From Kribbella sp. NBC_00382 (GTDB taxonomy: Bacteria; Actinomycetota; Actinomycetes; Propionibacteriales; Kribbellaceae): a stretch of DNA of 64,000 bases. A model generated the notes under the pieces. The model saw nothing but the letters and a program-made list of their open reading frames with translations. It made no database searches and had not been told where the DNA came from. Positions 16,974-26,085 of the stretch are shown here, one piece after another; the first letter of the stretch is position 1, and each line of letters begins with the position of its first letter. The stretch lies in NCBI RefSeq assembly GCF_036067295.1, contig NZ_CP107954.1, positions 5,952,001 through 6,016,000 on the forward strand. Direction: 5' to 3'. A program made the position numbers and the translations under genes.

Positions 16974-17696
16974 TTACCTGCTGGTGTTGCGAGCGTCGGC
17001 TGCTGTGAGGCCGACGCGCATTGCGTCCTGCTCGCCGGGCTGCCATGGGCCGGAGGCGGCTAGGGGGATGTCGGTCATGAAGCGGCGCTCGGGTTCTGGG
17101 ATCCGCGCTACGACGAGGTCGGGGTCTTTGGCGGCGGTGGCGTAGAGGTTGGGGCCGTCGGCGTAGAAGAGGTCGGCTACTACGAGTCGATTGTCTGCGC
17201 CGCGCATGACGTTGGACGGGTTGTTGTCCAGCGGGCCGCACCAAGGGAGCTCGTTCAGGGCGCGGGTGTGGATGCGGCAGATGATGTCCACGAGTTCGGC
17301 GACTTCTGGTGAGCGGGTGCTGATCGCTTGGTGGAAGGCGATGGCTTCGGGTTGGGGGACCGGGCGGAGCCATTCCATGAGTTGGAGGTCGCCGCCGCCG
17401 GTGAGGCGGCGGTGGGCGAAGAGCTCTGGGACCTGGCGGGTATGGGCGGCCTCTCGGTAGAGCGCCGCGGAGTACGGGCCGGTTGGGTCGAAAGGGCTGA
17501 TGCGCGCGGCAACTGTGCCGTCCGGTGAGCGGAGTGCGATTGCCCAATCGCCGGCGCCGCAGGGGGTCCAACCCGCGGCGAGGAGCCAGCGTTCGGCGTC
17601 TCGGTGAGTGGCTTCCGGCTCGATCAGCGCGAGTGTTTCCGCAATCAACGCAGGCGTCCCGCGGTGTGCTTCCTCCGACGTCATGGCGTGGAGCAT
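16974..17696 (-). CDS. Hypothetical protein with kinase-like catalytic-loop pattern
   Basis: No firm family assignment. The C-terminal half contains GPLDNNPSNVM followed 14 residues later by VVADLFYADGPNLYAT. This spacing echoes the HxDxxxxN...D catalytic loop and metal-binding aspartate of aminoglycoside-phosphotransferase-like kinases, although the usual catalytic loop is altered. The N-terminal half has RDAERWLLAAGWTP and a strand AIALRSPDGTVAARISPF that could be a degenerate nucleotide-binding lobe. The start is uncertain: ATG 17696, ATG 17684 or TTG 17702. It is divergent from the second GrpB gene. Confidence 0.6.
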   Translation of the reverse strand: MLHAMTSEEAHRGTPALIAETLALIEPEATHRDAERWLLAAGWTPCGAGDWAIALRSPDGTVAARISPFDPTGPYSAALYREAAHTRQVPELFAHRRLTGGGDLQLMEWLRPVPQPEAIAFHQAISTRSPEVAELVDIICRIHTRALNELPWCGPLDNNPSNVMRGADNRLVVADLFYADGPNLYATAAKDPDLVVARIPEPERRFMTDIPLAASGPWQPGEQDAMRVGLTAADARNTSR

Positions 17697-17767
17697 AGGC
17701 AACTACTGGTCGATGCCGCGCCCGAATTAGGACCAGACGAGAGCTTCCGGAGTGCCAGGATCGAGCC

Positions 17768-18352
17768 ATGCCGTTTGCGGATGAGATTGGGCCGGCCGGG
17801 GTTGTTGTCGTCGACTACCGATCGGACTGGCCGGGGGAGTTCGAGTCGCTCGCGGAGCGACTGCGATCGATGTTGGGGAGTCGGGCCTTGGCTGTCGACC
17901 ATGTTGGGTCCACCTCGGTGCCTGGGCTGCAGGCGAAGGACTGCATCGACGTACAGGTCCGGGTGGAGTCGCTGGACGAGGAGGAGCTCGTACGGTTGCT
18001 GTCGGCAAGTGGGTTCAGGTGCCGGCCGGAGGCGTGGAATCGGGTCGAGGTGTCCAGTGGTCAGGAGTGCCGGAAGTTGGTGTTCGCGCCGCCAGTCGGT
18101 GGGCGGACGTGCAATGTCCATCTCCGGCGGGGTGATGGGCCGAACGCCCGGTATGCGTTGCTGTTCCGCGACTATCTCCGGGCTGACGACGCTGCTCGCG
18201 CCGGGTGGGGAGCGTTCAAGAAACGGTTGGCTGTGAGTGTTCCCGACTTGATGGACTACGGCCAGATCAAGGCACCCGCGACCGAAGTACTGATGGCAGG
18301 CGCCGAGCGCTGGGCACTTGATGCCGGCTGGTCCCCGCGGTCGGCTTGCTAG
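17768..18352 (+). CDS. GrpB family protein (second copy)
   Basis: This 194-residue GrpB/UPF0157 protein has the diagnostic DHVGSTSVPGLQAKDCIDV core and NVHLRRGDGPNARYALLFRDYL. It is a divergent paralogue of the copy at 12.1 kb and carries additional cysteines (DCIDV, RCRPE, QECRK). Function of the family is not established; a nucleotidyltransferase-like fold is generally assumed. The next gene, a P-loop kinase, begins 11 bases downstream in the same direction, so the two may be cotranscribed. Confidence 0.85.
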   Translation: MPFADEIGPAGVVVVDYRSDWPGEFESLAERLRSMLGSRALAVDHVGSTSVPGLQAKDCIDVQVRVESLDEEELVRLLSASGFRCRPEAWNRVEVSSGQECRKLVFAPPVGGRTCNVHLRRGDGPNARYALLFRDYLRADDAARAGWGAFKKRLAVSVPDLMDYGQIKAPATEVLMAGAERWALDAGWSPRSAC

Positions 18353-18362
18353 GGGAGCTCTA

Positions 18363-18899
18363 ATGCATCGGGTTGTGGTCATTGGAGTGGCCGGCGCGGG
18401 GAAGTCGACTGTCGCGCGTGGGCTGAGCGAGCGGCTGGGGGTTCGGCATGTCGAGCTCGACTCGATTTTCTGGCAGGCGAACTGGACCAAGCTCGAGCAT
18501 GGCGAGTTCGAGGCGCGGGTTCGGGAGGCTACCCGGACCGGAGGGTGGGTTGTCGATGGCAACTACTCCGAACGGATCCGGGCGATCGCCTGGGGTGCGG
18601 CCGACACGGTGGTGTGGCTCGACCTGCCGCGCGCTGTGGTCATGTGGCAGCTGGTACTCCGGACAGCGCGGCGGATCGCCTCTGGGGCAGAGCTGTGGAA
18701 CGGGAATCGGGAGGGCTCTCTCCGCGACCAGCTCAGCCGGGACCCTGCCCGGTCAATTCTGTTGTGGTCCTGGCGTACGTACGGTCCGACGAAGGCTGAG
18801 TACGGTTTGGCGATGCGGAATCCGGAGTTCGCTGACCTGCGTTTCGTGCGGCTGAGGTCGCGCAGGGAGATCAAACGGTTCCTGCGCTCGGTTCTCTGA
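18363..18899 (+). CDS. P-loop nucleotide kinase, adenylate-kinase/topology-modulation-like
   Basis: A 178-residue AAA_17/adenylate-kinase-like NTPase. Walker A is VIGVAGAGKSTVARGL. An acidic motif VELDSIFW replaces the substrate-binding region, and DTVVWLDLPRAVV resembles the Walker-B-like strand of this group. The closest familiar annotation is the FlaR/topology modulation protein type, but that name carries no reliable function, and the substrate is unknown. A GGGGAG ribosome site precedes the ATG. It lies directly downstream of the GrpB gene, which is itself related to nucleotidyltransferases. Confidence 0.8.
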   Translation: MHRVVVIGVAGAGKSTVARGLSERLGVRHVELDSIFWQANWTKLEHGEFEARVREATRTGGWVVDGNYSERIRAIAWGAADTVVWLDLPRAVVMWQLVLRTARRIASGAELWNGNREGSLRDQLSRDPARSILLWSWRTYGPTKAEYGLAMRNPEFADLRFVRLRSRREIKRFLRSVL

Positions 18900-18928
18900 G
18901 CGGGTTGATGAAGGTGGAGCATGGGGGC

Positions 18929-19213
18929 ATGGCTGATTTCAGCGGTGATCGGGAGACTCTTCGGGGTTTGGCGGACGACGGTAACGAGAAGGCGCTGGAT
19001 CGGCTGGCTGAGCTTGCTGATGAGCGGGCGGATGTTGACGAGCTGAGCGAGCTGCTGGATGAGGGGAGCATGCGGGCGGGGGAGTTGCTGACTCGGCGGG
19101 CGGTTGCTGTGCGTGATCTGCGGGAGTTGCAGCGGATCTCGGATGCCGGGTACGACGAGGCTGGCGAGGTGCTGGATCGGCTGCTCGACGGGTCGCCGGA
19201 CGCGGCGGGGTAA
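18929..19213 (+). CDS. Small alpha-helical hypothetical protein
   Basis: A highly charged, probably all-helical protein of about 94 residues. It contains near-repeats of helical units: NEKALDRLAELADER, then DVDELSELLDEGS and GYDEAGEVLDRLLDG, spaced like a HEAT- or Sel1-type solenoid of a few turns. The ATG giving MADFSGDRE is chosen for the GGTGGAG ribosome site about ten bases upstream; an ATG at 18908 and a TTG at 18905 are alternatives. Function unknown. Confidence 0.6.
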   Translation: MADFSGDRETLRGLADDGNEKALDRLAELADERADVDELSELLDEGSMRAGELLTRRAVAVRDLRELQRISDAGYDEAGEVLDRLLDGSPDAAG

Positions 19214-19373
19214 AGCGCTCAGGGCGAGGTGGGGACGAGGCCCGGGCGACGGTTACGCGGCGTGACGTCGTGTGGTGGAAACCCGGGTCGAGGGGCGGGT
19301 GACGGGTGGGTTTCGTGGAAGGGGACGACGGGTTAGCGGCGAGGGACGTTGACGGGTCGGGGCTGACGGTGTC

Positions 19374-19392
19374 TGATCCGAAGTACGGATCA
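19374..19392 (+). promoter_or_regulatory. Perfect inverted repeat upstream of MT0933-like gene
   Basis: TGATCCG-AAGTA-CGGATCA is a perfect 7-base inverted repeat with a 5-base spacer, 65 bases before the ATG of the MT0933-like gene. A possible -10 element (TAGGCT) lies about 15 bases downstream. It is a good candidate operator. The rest of the 243-base gap shows nothing else. Confidence 0.45.
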
Positions 19393-19456
19393 CTTTGTGC
19401 GGTCCGTAGGCTGGGATTTTCGTCCGATCCGCCCCTGACACCTCTCGGAGGGTGCA

Positions 19457-20071
19457 ATGAACGATTTCCAAGACCAGGCGAAGAACTGGCTCCGGAATGT
19501 CGTCAAGCAAAACCCGGACAAGATCAAGGCAGGCGTGGAGAAAGCCGGCGACCTGATCGACAAGCAGACCGGCGGAAAGTACGCCGACAAGGTCGATTCG
19601 GTGCAGGAGAAGGTCGGCACCTATGTCGACTCCCACGCCGAGCAGCCCACTGGCGGCCCCGGGACCACCTCGACCGAGCAGAGCAGCGAGGACACCACCA
19701 CCGCAGACGCACCCACGGCCGGAGCCGATGAACCTACGGCAGAGCCTGCCGATTCTGTACCAGACCAATCCGCAGGCCCCGGTACGGCTGACGCCAACGG
19801 GACCGCTGAGGCTGCCCCGGACGCCGTCGATGAAGCCACGCCTGAGGCGGAAGGCACCGTCGACGAGGTAGCACCGGAGCCCAGCGTCGATGAGGCTGGG
19901 TCGGAGGTTGACGAGGCTGCCCCTGACGCGGTGGATGGCACCGTTGTAGGCGGAGAGACGCCTGACGTCGCCGAGAACCCGAGCAGTTCAGCCGGCTCCG
20001 GTACCGAGGGCGCCGAGACGGGCAGTACCGCGACCGGTACGTCGGACGGCGGGCTCCCCGGCCCGAGGTAA
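19457..20071 (+). CDS. MT0933-like (Rv0909-type) protein with long acidic tail
   Basis: The first ~60 residues (MNDFQDQAKNWLRNVVKQN, then KAGDLIDKQTGGKYADKVD) match the MT0933-like antitoxin family, small helical proteins resembling Rv0909 of Mycobacterium tuberculosis. The remaining ~145 residues are an Asp/Glu/Ala/Thr/Pro-rich, probably disordered tail with repeats of the type DEATPEAEGTVDEVAPEP. No toxin gene is adjacent, so an antitoxin role is doubtful here. A strong GGAGGG ribosome site lies six bases before the ATG. A large hairpin terminator follows. Confidence 0.78.
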   Translation: MNDFQDQAKNWLRNVVKQNPDKIKAGVEKAGDLIDKQTGGKYADKVDSVQEKVGTYVDSHAEQPTGGPGTTSTEQSSEDTTTADAPTAGADEPTAEPADSVPDQSAGPGTADANGTAEAAPDAVDEATPEAEGTVDEVAPEPSVDEAGSEVDEAAPDAVDGTVVGGETPDVAENPSSSAGSGTEGAETGSTATGTSDGGLPGPR

Positions 20072-20085
20072 CACCCCGTAAGACA

Positions 20086-20142
20086 CGCCAGCGACCCGGG
20101 CTCTCCCTGCCGCCAAGCAGGAGGAGACCCGGGTCGCTGGCG
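20086..20142. terminator. Strong hairpin, probable bidirectional terminator
   Basis: CGCCAGCGACCCGGG pairs perfectly with CCCGGGTCGCTGGCG. Further partial pairing continues inside, ending in a small CTGC/GCAG stem. It sits 14 bases after the MT0933-like stop. No U-tract follows, so it may act as the I-shaped terminator type common in actinobacteria. Confidence 0.75.
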
Positions 20143-20322
20143 TTCGGCCGCGGCCTCATCTGGGCCGCTCGGCGTCGGACCATGTATGTAAGAGGCACCG
20201 GGCAGTCTGGGCGATGGAGTGGGGCGGCGGTGTGTGACTGGGTGGTCAGCAGGGGGTGATGGAGGGGTGGGGTGGGGGGAAGGTCTCGATTTGGATGGGG
20301 TTCTGGTGGGTGGGTGTTCGTC

Positions 20323-20351
20323 TTGACCCTGTGGATAGCCGCGCCTAGCCT
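20323..20351 (+). promoter_or_regulatory. Probable housekeeping promoter for rny
   Basis: TTGACC and TAGCCT are separated by 17 bases, a near-ideal actinobacterial sigma-70-type promoter on the rny strand. The predicted start is near 20358, about 280 bases before the rny ATG. The stretch from 20143 to here is G-rich on the plus strand and contains no gene I can support. Confidence 0.55.
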
Positions 20352-20357
20352 CGGAAT

Positions 20358-20635
20358 CAGTAAGGGAGCACTCCATCGCGAGATGGCGTACATATAGCAG
20401 CGGCCGGCTGGACCGGCCGGACAAACCCGGGCCATGACCAACACCATGGCGCGGGGACGTGAGACCAACGCTCGACCGAGCTGCCGCATAGGACGACCCG
20501 GCCCAGCCGGGGTGTTTGCAGCACCGCCGAACCGGGTGGTGCTCTTCGTCGTACCGTCCTGCCGATCGCTGTGAATCTCCCTTCGACGCCGACAACGTCA
20601 CGCCCTCGGGCGCGACTCGCAGAGGGGAGACGCCG
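20358..20635 (+). other. Hairpin-rich 5' leader of rny, possible structured RNA
   Basis: The ~280 bases between the predicted promoter and rny hold no convincing reading frame. Several successive hairpins are visible: CCATC-GCGA-GATGG, CGGCCGG-CTGGA-CCGGCCG, CCATG-ACCAACA-CATGG, CCCGGC-CCA-GCCGGG, and AGCACC pairing with GGTGCT around GCCGAACCGG. This is too many for chance in my judgement, but GC-rich DNA folds easily. I do not recognise a known riboswitch or RNA family. Autoregulation of RNase Y through its leader would be a natural hypothesis. Confidence 0.4.
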
Positions 20636-22339
20636 ATGTCACTCGCGGCCATGCCGACGGCGGCATCTGTGGGGCTCGTCCTGATCGGGTTGCTGATCGT
20701 CGGCCTGCTGGCCTGGATCGGCCTGACGCTCTCCCGCCGCAAGGTCGCCGACCAGTCCGCGGCCTTCAGCGCCGCCGAGGCGAACGCCAAGCTCGAGGCG
20801 GCCACGATCACGTCCGGCGCCAAGTCCGCTGCCGAGCTGGTGACTCGGCAGGCGGAGGAGGCGGCCGCCGTACTCCGCGTCCGCACCGAAGCGACCGAGC
20901 AGCGCGCGGAGGAGATCCGGCGTGACGCCGAGACCCGTGCGTCCGAAGTACGGCGCGAGGCTGAGCAGCGGGCGTCCGACGTCCGCCGGGAAGCCGAGTC
21001 CGAGGCGCAGTCGATCCGCGAGGACCTGCGCGAGCAGCGGCTCGAGATGGAGCGCCGCGAACACCGGCTGACCGAGCGTGAGGAACGGCTGGACGAGCAG
21101 CACCGGGGGATCGAGGAGCGCCAGAGCGAACTCACCACCCAGCTCGCCGAGCTCGACCAGCGCAAGGCCGAGATCCGCGACCTCGAGGACGAGCGGCGCC
21201 GGATCCTGGAGGGCGTCGCCAACCTCACCACCGAGCAGGCGAAGGCCGAGCTGGTCGCCGCGATCGAGGCGGAGGCGAAGCGGCACGCGCACACGATCGT
21301 CCGCGACATCGAGCGGCAGGCGCAGGACGAGGGCGAGATCAAGGCGCGCAAGATCATCACCGGCGCGGTTCAGCGGCTGGCGTCGGAGCAGACCAGTGAG
21401 TCGGTCGTGTCCGTGGTGCATCTGCCCAGCGACGACATGAAAGGCCGGATCATCGGTCGCGAAGGCCGCAACATCAGGTCCTTCGAGCAGACCACTGGCG
21501 TCAACCTGATCATCGACGACACCCCCGAGGCGGTGCTGCTGTCGTGCTTCGACCCGGTACGCCGGGAGACGGCGCGGCTGACCCTGGATTCGCTGGTGCT
21601 CGACGGCCGGATCCACCCGAGCCGGATCGAGGAGATCTACGAGCGCAGCAAGGGTGAGGTCGCCGAGCTGTGCGAGCGGGCCGCCGAGGACGCGATGGCC
21701 GATGTCGGCATCACCGATCTGCATCCCGAACTGGTCCGCACGATGGGCCTGCTGAGGTACCGGACGTCGTACGGGCAGAACGTGCTCAAGCACCTGGTCG
21801 AGTCGGCGCACATCGCCGGCATGATGGCGGCCGAGCTGGGCCTGGATGCCAAGCGGTGCAAGCGGGGCGCGTTCCTGCACGACATCGGCAAGGCGCTGAC
21901 GCACGAGTCCGAGGGCAGCCACGCGATCGTCGGGGCCGAGCTCGCCCGCAAGTACGGCGAGGACGATGATGTCGTGCACTGCATCGAGGCGCATCACAAC
22001 GAGGTCGAGGTGCGGACCGTCGAGGCCGTACTGACCCAGGCGGCTGACGCGGTCAGCGGTGGCCGGCCGGGTGCGCGGCGTGAGTCGCTGGAGGCATACG
22101 TGCAGCGGCTGGAGCGGCTCGAGGAGATCGCGATGCATCACGAGGGCGTCGAGAAGGTCTTCGCGATGCAGGCGGGCCGCGAGATCCGGGTGATGGTGCT
22201 GCCGGACGCCGTCGACGACATCGCCGCCCAGGTGATGGCACGCGACATCGCCAAGCAGGTCGAGGAGGAGCTGACCTACCCGGGCCAGATCCGCGTCACC
22301 GTAGTCCGCGAGTCCCGCGCCACCGAGGTCGCCAAGTAG
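20636..22339 (+). CDS. rny: Ribonuclease Y
   Basis: RNase Y is a membrane-anchored endoribonuclease that starts mRNA decay. The architecture is complete: an N-terminal transmembrane helix (VGLVLIGLLIVGLLAWIGL, residues ~11-30), a ~180-residue coiled coil rich in Glu/Arg, a KH domain (MKGRIIGREGRNIRSFE), and an HD domain with metal ligands in HLVESAHIAGMM and FLHDIGKAL. The 567-residue length is slightly above the Bacillus enzyme. The ATG is preceded by GAGGGGAG. Presence of RNase Y beyond recA-recX agrees with other actinobacteria. It probably has its own promoter. Confidence 0.95.
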   Translation: MSLAAMPTAASVGLVLIGLLIVGLLAWIGLTLSRRKVADQSAAFSAAEANAKLEAATITSGAKSAAELVTRQAEEAAAVLRVRTEATEQRAEEIRRDAETRASEVRREAEQRASDVRREAESEAQSIREDLREQRLEMERREHRLTEREERLDEQHRGIEERQSELTTQLAELDQRKAEIRDLEDERRRILEGVANLTTEQAKAELVAAIEAEAKRHAHTIVRDIERQAQDEGEIKARKIITGAVQRLASEQTSESVVSVVHLPSDDMKGRIIGREGRNIRSFEQTTGVNLIIDDTPEAVLLSCFDPVRRETARLTLDSLVLDGRIHPSRIEEIYERSKGEVAELCERAAEDAMADVGITDLHPELVRTMGLLRYRTSYGQNVLKHLVESAHIAGMMAAELGLDAKRCKRGAFLHDIGKALTHESEGSHAIVGAELARKYGEDDDVVHCIEAHHNEVEVRTVEAVLTQAADAVSGGRPGARRESLEAYVQRLERLEEIAMHHEGVEKVFAMQAGREIRVMVLPDAVDDIAAQVMARDIAKQVEEELTYPGQIRVTVVRESRATEVAK

Positions 22340-22342
22340 TTT

Positions 22343-22717
22343 CTATTCGGCGTACTTCGAGCGCCAGGCCGGTGGTTCGAAGGGGGCGCCGTAGATGCGG
22401 GTCTCGCGGGCGATCCGGCCTTCGGTGAACTCGACGATGTTGGCTACGTGGTAGATGTCGCCGTTGTAGTCCGAGCGGCCGAGGATGACGAAGTGGTCGC
22501 CCGCGCCGGTGATTCGGTGGATTGTGATCGATGGGGGTGAGGGGTACTCACGTTGCATCGCGCGCATCTTGTCGCGGCCGATGATGCGTTCGCCGGATTG
22601 GGGCATTTCGAGGATGTAGTCCTCGGTGCGTAGTTCGTGCTCGGCTTCGGCTGACAGCGCTAGTTGGCCGTCCATCGGCCAGAGGCGTTCCAGTAGTGCA
22701 CGGTTCTTGTCGGTCAT
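22343..22717 (-). CDS. SnoaL-like / NTF2-fold protein
   Basis: A 124-residue NTF2-like protein of the SnoaL type, a small cone-shaped fold used as isomerase, hydrolase or simply ligand-binding domain. Supporting segments are DYILEMPQSGERIIGRDKMR, the beta strands HRITGAGDHFVIL and HVANIVEFTEGRIARETRI, and a C-terminal YGAPFEPPAWR typical of SnoaL-like proteins. No catalytic residue can be assigned. It runs convergent with rny, separated by only three bases. ATG 22717 is preferred; a GTG three codons upstream is possible. Confidence 0.72.
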   Translation of the reverse strand: MTDKNRALLERLWPMDGQLALSAEAEHELRTEDYILEMPQSGERIIGRDKMRAMQREYPSPPSITIHRITGAGDHFVILGRSDYNGDIYHVANIVEFTEGRIARETRIYGAPFEPPAWRSKYAE

Positions 22718-22769
22718 CTCGACCACCCGCCCTTCTGCAGCCAGCCTGCCCCAGAGCCTTCAGCCAGCC

Positions 22770-23681
22770 TTAAACCGCTTCCAGTTGCCGGGCCACGGCC
22801 GCAGGAACCCGCAGGCCGGTGGCCTGCGCCGACGCGACGAACTGCGAGACCAGTACGTCGCCCCGCCCGGCCGTCAGCGCGACCACGTCCCGTGACTGCG
22901 CCGGATCGAGCCGATGCACAGTCCCCGCAAACCCGGCCGGAACCCCACTCACCGGTACGACGGCAGCGCCCAACCCCGCAGCGGCAAGGGCAGGCGCCGA
23001 CGTCGTCTGCCGAGTGCGGATCACCACCTCGGGCGATACCTGATGCTCGGCGAAGAGCCCGTCGAGCCAGCCGGCCAGGCCATGCGGACCGGCGTACTGG
23101 ATCACCGGGTAGCCATGGAGTGCGGCAAGTGGGACAGGTCCGGGTTGATCGCCGAGTGGGTCGCCGGTGCAGAACACGATGACCAGCTCCTCGCTCATGA
23201 GTAGTTCGACGGCGCCGTCCCAGCGGGTCGGGCGCGGGCAGATGGCGACGTCGATCTCGTCAGCGGTGATCATCGCGGCGAGGGCGTCGGCGCTGTTCCG
23301 CTCCTGCAGGACGAGCCGTACCCGAGGGTGACGCCGTCGCCAAGCGCGCAGCAGCGGAGCCACGAGGCCGGCCGTCATCGAGCCCGCGCAGCCGACCCGG
23401 AGCTGCCCCTCGTCCAACGCGGTAACCGCCCGCCCAGCCTGTACTACGAGATCGGCCGACTCCAGAGCCGCACGGGCATGCCGCAACGCCTCCCGCCCGG
23501 CGGTGGTCGGGCGAATGCCGCGGGGGAGCCGCTCGAGCAGCGGAGAGCCGAGCTCGTTCTCCAGTACTGCGATCTGGTGCGACAACGAAGGTTGCGACAG
23601 ATGCAAGGCAGCGGCAGCCCGGGTGATCGACCCGGCCTCGACGGTGGCGACGAAGCACTCCAGGGCTCGCAAGGTAGGCAT
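22770..23681 (-). CDS. LysR family transcriptional regulator
   Basis: A 303-residue LysR-type regulator. The N-terminal winged helix-turn-helix is LRALECFVATVEAGSITRAA followed by LHLSQPSLSHQIAVLENEL. The C-terminal periplasmic-binding-like effector domain starts around residue 90 (GQLRVGCAGSMTAGLV) and includes RVRLVLQERNSADAL. It is divergent from the SDR gene with 70 bases between, the typical layout in which a LysR protein controls itself and its neighbour. The inducer is unknown. Confidence 0.9.
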   Translation of the reverse strand: MPTLRALECFVATVEAGSITRAAAALHLSQPSLSHQIAVLENELGSPLLERLPRGIRPTTAGREALRHARAALESADLVVQAGRAVTALDEGQLRVGCAGSMTAGLVAPLLRAWRRRHPRVRLVLQERNSADALAAMITADEIDVAICPRPTRWDGAVELLMSEELVIVFCTGDPLGDQPGPVPLAALHGYPVIQYAGPHGLAGWLDGLFAEHQVSPEVVIRTRQTTSAPALAAAGLGAAVVPVSGVPAGFAGTVHRLDPAQSRDVVALTAGRGDVLVSQFVASAQATGLRVPAAVARQLEAV

Positions 23682-23695
23682 AGGAGAAGCCTATG

Positions 23696-23720
23696 GCAAA
23701 CATCGAAAACTGGTCTTTGC
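23696..23720. promoter_or_regulatory. Candidate LysR binding site
   Basis: In the 70-base LysR/SDR divergent region, GCAAA (23696-23700) and TTTGC (23716-23720) form an inverted repeat around an A-rich core. A dyad in this position is what a LysR regulator would use; the match is short. Confidence 0.35.
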
Positions 23721-23751
23721 GTCGATGGCGCCAAACGCCGAGGCTGGACGC

Positions 23752-24477
23752 ATGACAACAGCGACGGAACTCAACGGCAAGCAGATCCTCATCGTGGCGG
23801 GCGGTTCGGGTATCGGCCGGCAGCTGGCCCAGGACGCCGTCGACCAAGGCGCCCGGGTGACGATCACCGGCCGCAGCGCCGACGCAGTACAGAAGGTTGC
23901 CGACTCGATCGAGGGCGAGGTGGCCACGGCGGTCGTTGACCTGGGCAACGAGGACTCGATCGCGGAGCTGGCGACGGAGCTGGCCCGCCGCGACGTCGTC
24001 GTCGAGCATCTGATCTCGCTGGCCAACGCGCCGGCGAAGGGCCCAGTGGAGAAGCTGGAGCGTGAGGCGATCGCCAAAGCGTTCGACGCGAAGGTGATCG
24101 GTGCGCTGCTGCTGGTCAAGCACCTCCGGCCGACGACCTCGGTGACGCTCTTCTCCGGGATCGTTGCCTGGCGCCCCAAAGCCGGGATGGCCGTGACGGC
24201 GACGACCAACGGCGCGGTCGCCTTCCTGGCTCAGGCGCTCGCGGTCGAGTTGGCACCCGTCCGGGTCAACGCGGTCTCGCCAGGCATCATCGACTCAGGC
24301 GCCTGGGATGGGCTGGGGCCGGACAAGGACAAGCTGTACGCCGACGTCGCGGCGAAGAACCCGGCCCGCCGGATCGGTACCACCGAAGACGTCTCGACAG
24401 CGGTCCTGAGCGCGATCACCAACCCGTTCCTGACCGGCACGGTCCTCCACCTCGACGGCGGCGCCCGCCTGGTCTAG
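23752..24477 (+). CDS. Short-chain dehydrogenase-like protein with altered active site
   Basis: A 241-residue Rossmann-fold SDR-type protein. The cofactor motif is VAGGSGIGRQLAQ and the late signature APVRVNAVSPGIIDSGAW is intact. The catalytic YxxxK, expected near VTATTNGAVAFLAQ, appears as T-A-T-T-N: both Tyr and Lys are missing. Some SDR subgroups are known to have incomplete active sites, so this may be a non-reductase relative or use a different mechanism. It is controlled presumably by the divergent LysR gene. Its 3' end overlaps the convergent DUF6458 gene by four bases. Confidence 0.82.
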   Translation: MTTATELNGKQILIVAGGSGIGRQLAQDAVDQGARVTITGRSADAVQKVADSIEGEVATAVVDLGNEDSIAELATELARRDVVVEHLISLANAPAKGPVEKLEREAIAKAFDAKVIGALLLVKHLRPTTSVTLFSGIVAWRPKAGMAVTATTNGAVAFLAQALAVELAPVRVNAVSPGIIDSGAWDGLGPDKDKLYADVAAKNPARRIGTTEDVSTAVLSAITNPFLTGTVLHLDGGARLV

Positions 24478-24758
24478 GACTCCTTCGGAAGGTGGCTGGG
24501 AGTGACGTCGATCGGCTCCTGGATCGCGTACTCGTGCGGCTCGGTCGTGTACTGCTCCTCGACCGACGGTTTGATCAGCTCGATCTCCTCGTCGTGCTTG
24601 GCGTTCGCCAGCCGGTAGGAGAACCAGAGCCCGAACACGCCGCCGAGCATGATGATGATGCCGACCGCGGCGAGGTCGATCCGGCTGGTCGTGTCTCGGA
24701 CGGCGAAGGCGATGATCGCCCCGACCGCGATGAGTGCAATGCCCCCGTTGATCCTCAT
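24474..24758 (-). CDS. DUF6458 two-helix membrane protein
   Basis: A 94-residue protein with two transmembrane helices (GGIALIAVGAIIAFAV and LAAVGIIIMLGGVFGLWFSY) and a hydrophilic acidic C-terminal tail. The pattern MRINGGIALIAVGAI is that of the actinobacterial DUF6458 family. No function is known. A perfect GGAGG ribosome site five bases before the ATG decides the start; a GTG two codons earlier would overlap that site. Confidence 0.75.
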   Translation of the reverse strand: MRINGGIALIAVGAIIAFAVRDTTSRIDLAAVGIIIMLGGVFGLWFSYRLANAKHDEEIELIKPSVEEQYTTEPHEYAIQEPIDVTPSHLPKES

Positions 24759-24837
24759 CGTCACCTCCAGGTGACTGTCCGTGGATGCTTCCTTACGCTA
24801 AGTACCCGATCTGTCGATTCCCAACCATTCCGGCGGC

Positions 24838-26001
<1,164 letters not shown>

Positions 26002-26085
26002 GCCCACACGCTAACGGCAACAGCGCCGCCACACCCTGCAGAAAACCTCACACTTCAGGGTGGGGTTGACCTCACCGAAGGCGCG

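Noticed and set aside
19457-20071. Toxin-antitoxin module at the MT0933-like gene
   Set aside because: No toxin-like gene is adjacent; the gene stands alone between an unrelated helical protein and rny.
20260-20320. G-rich tract as a 6C-type RNA or quadruplex element
   Set aside because: The two C-loop hairpins of 6C RNA are not present on either strand; G-richness alone is weak evidence.
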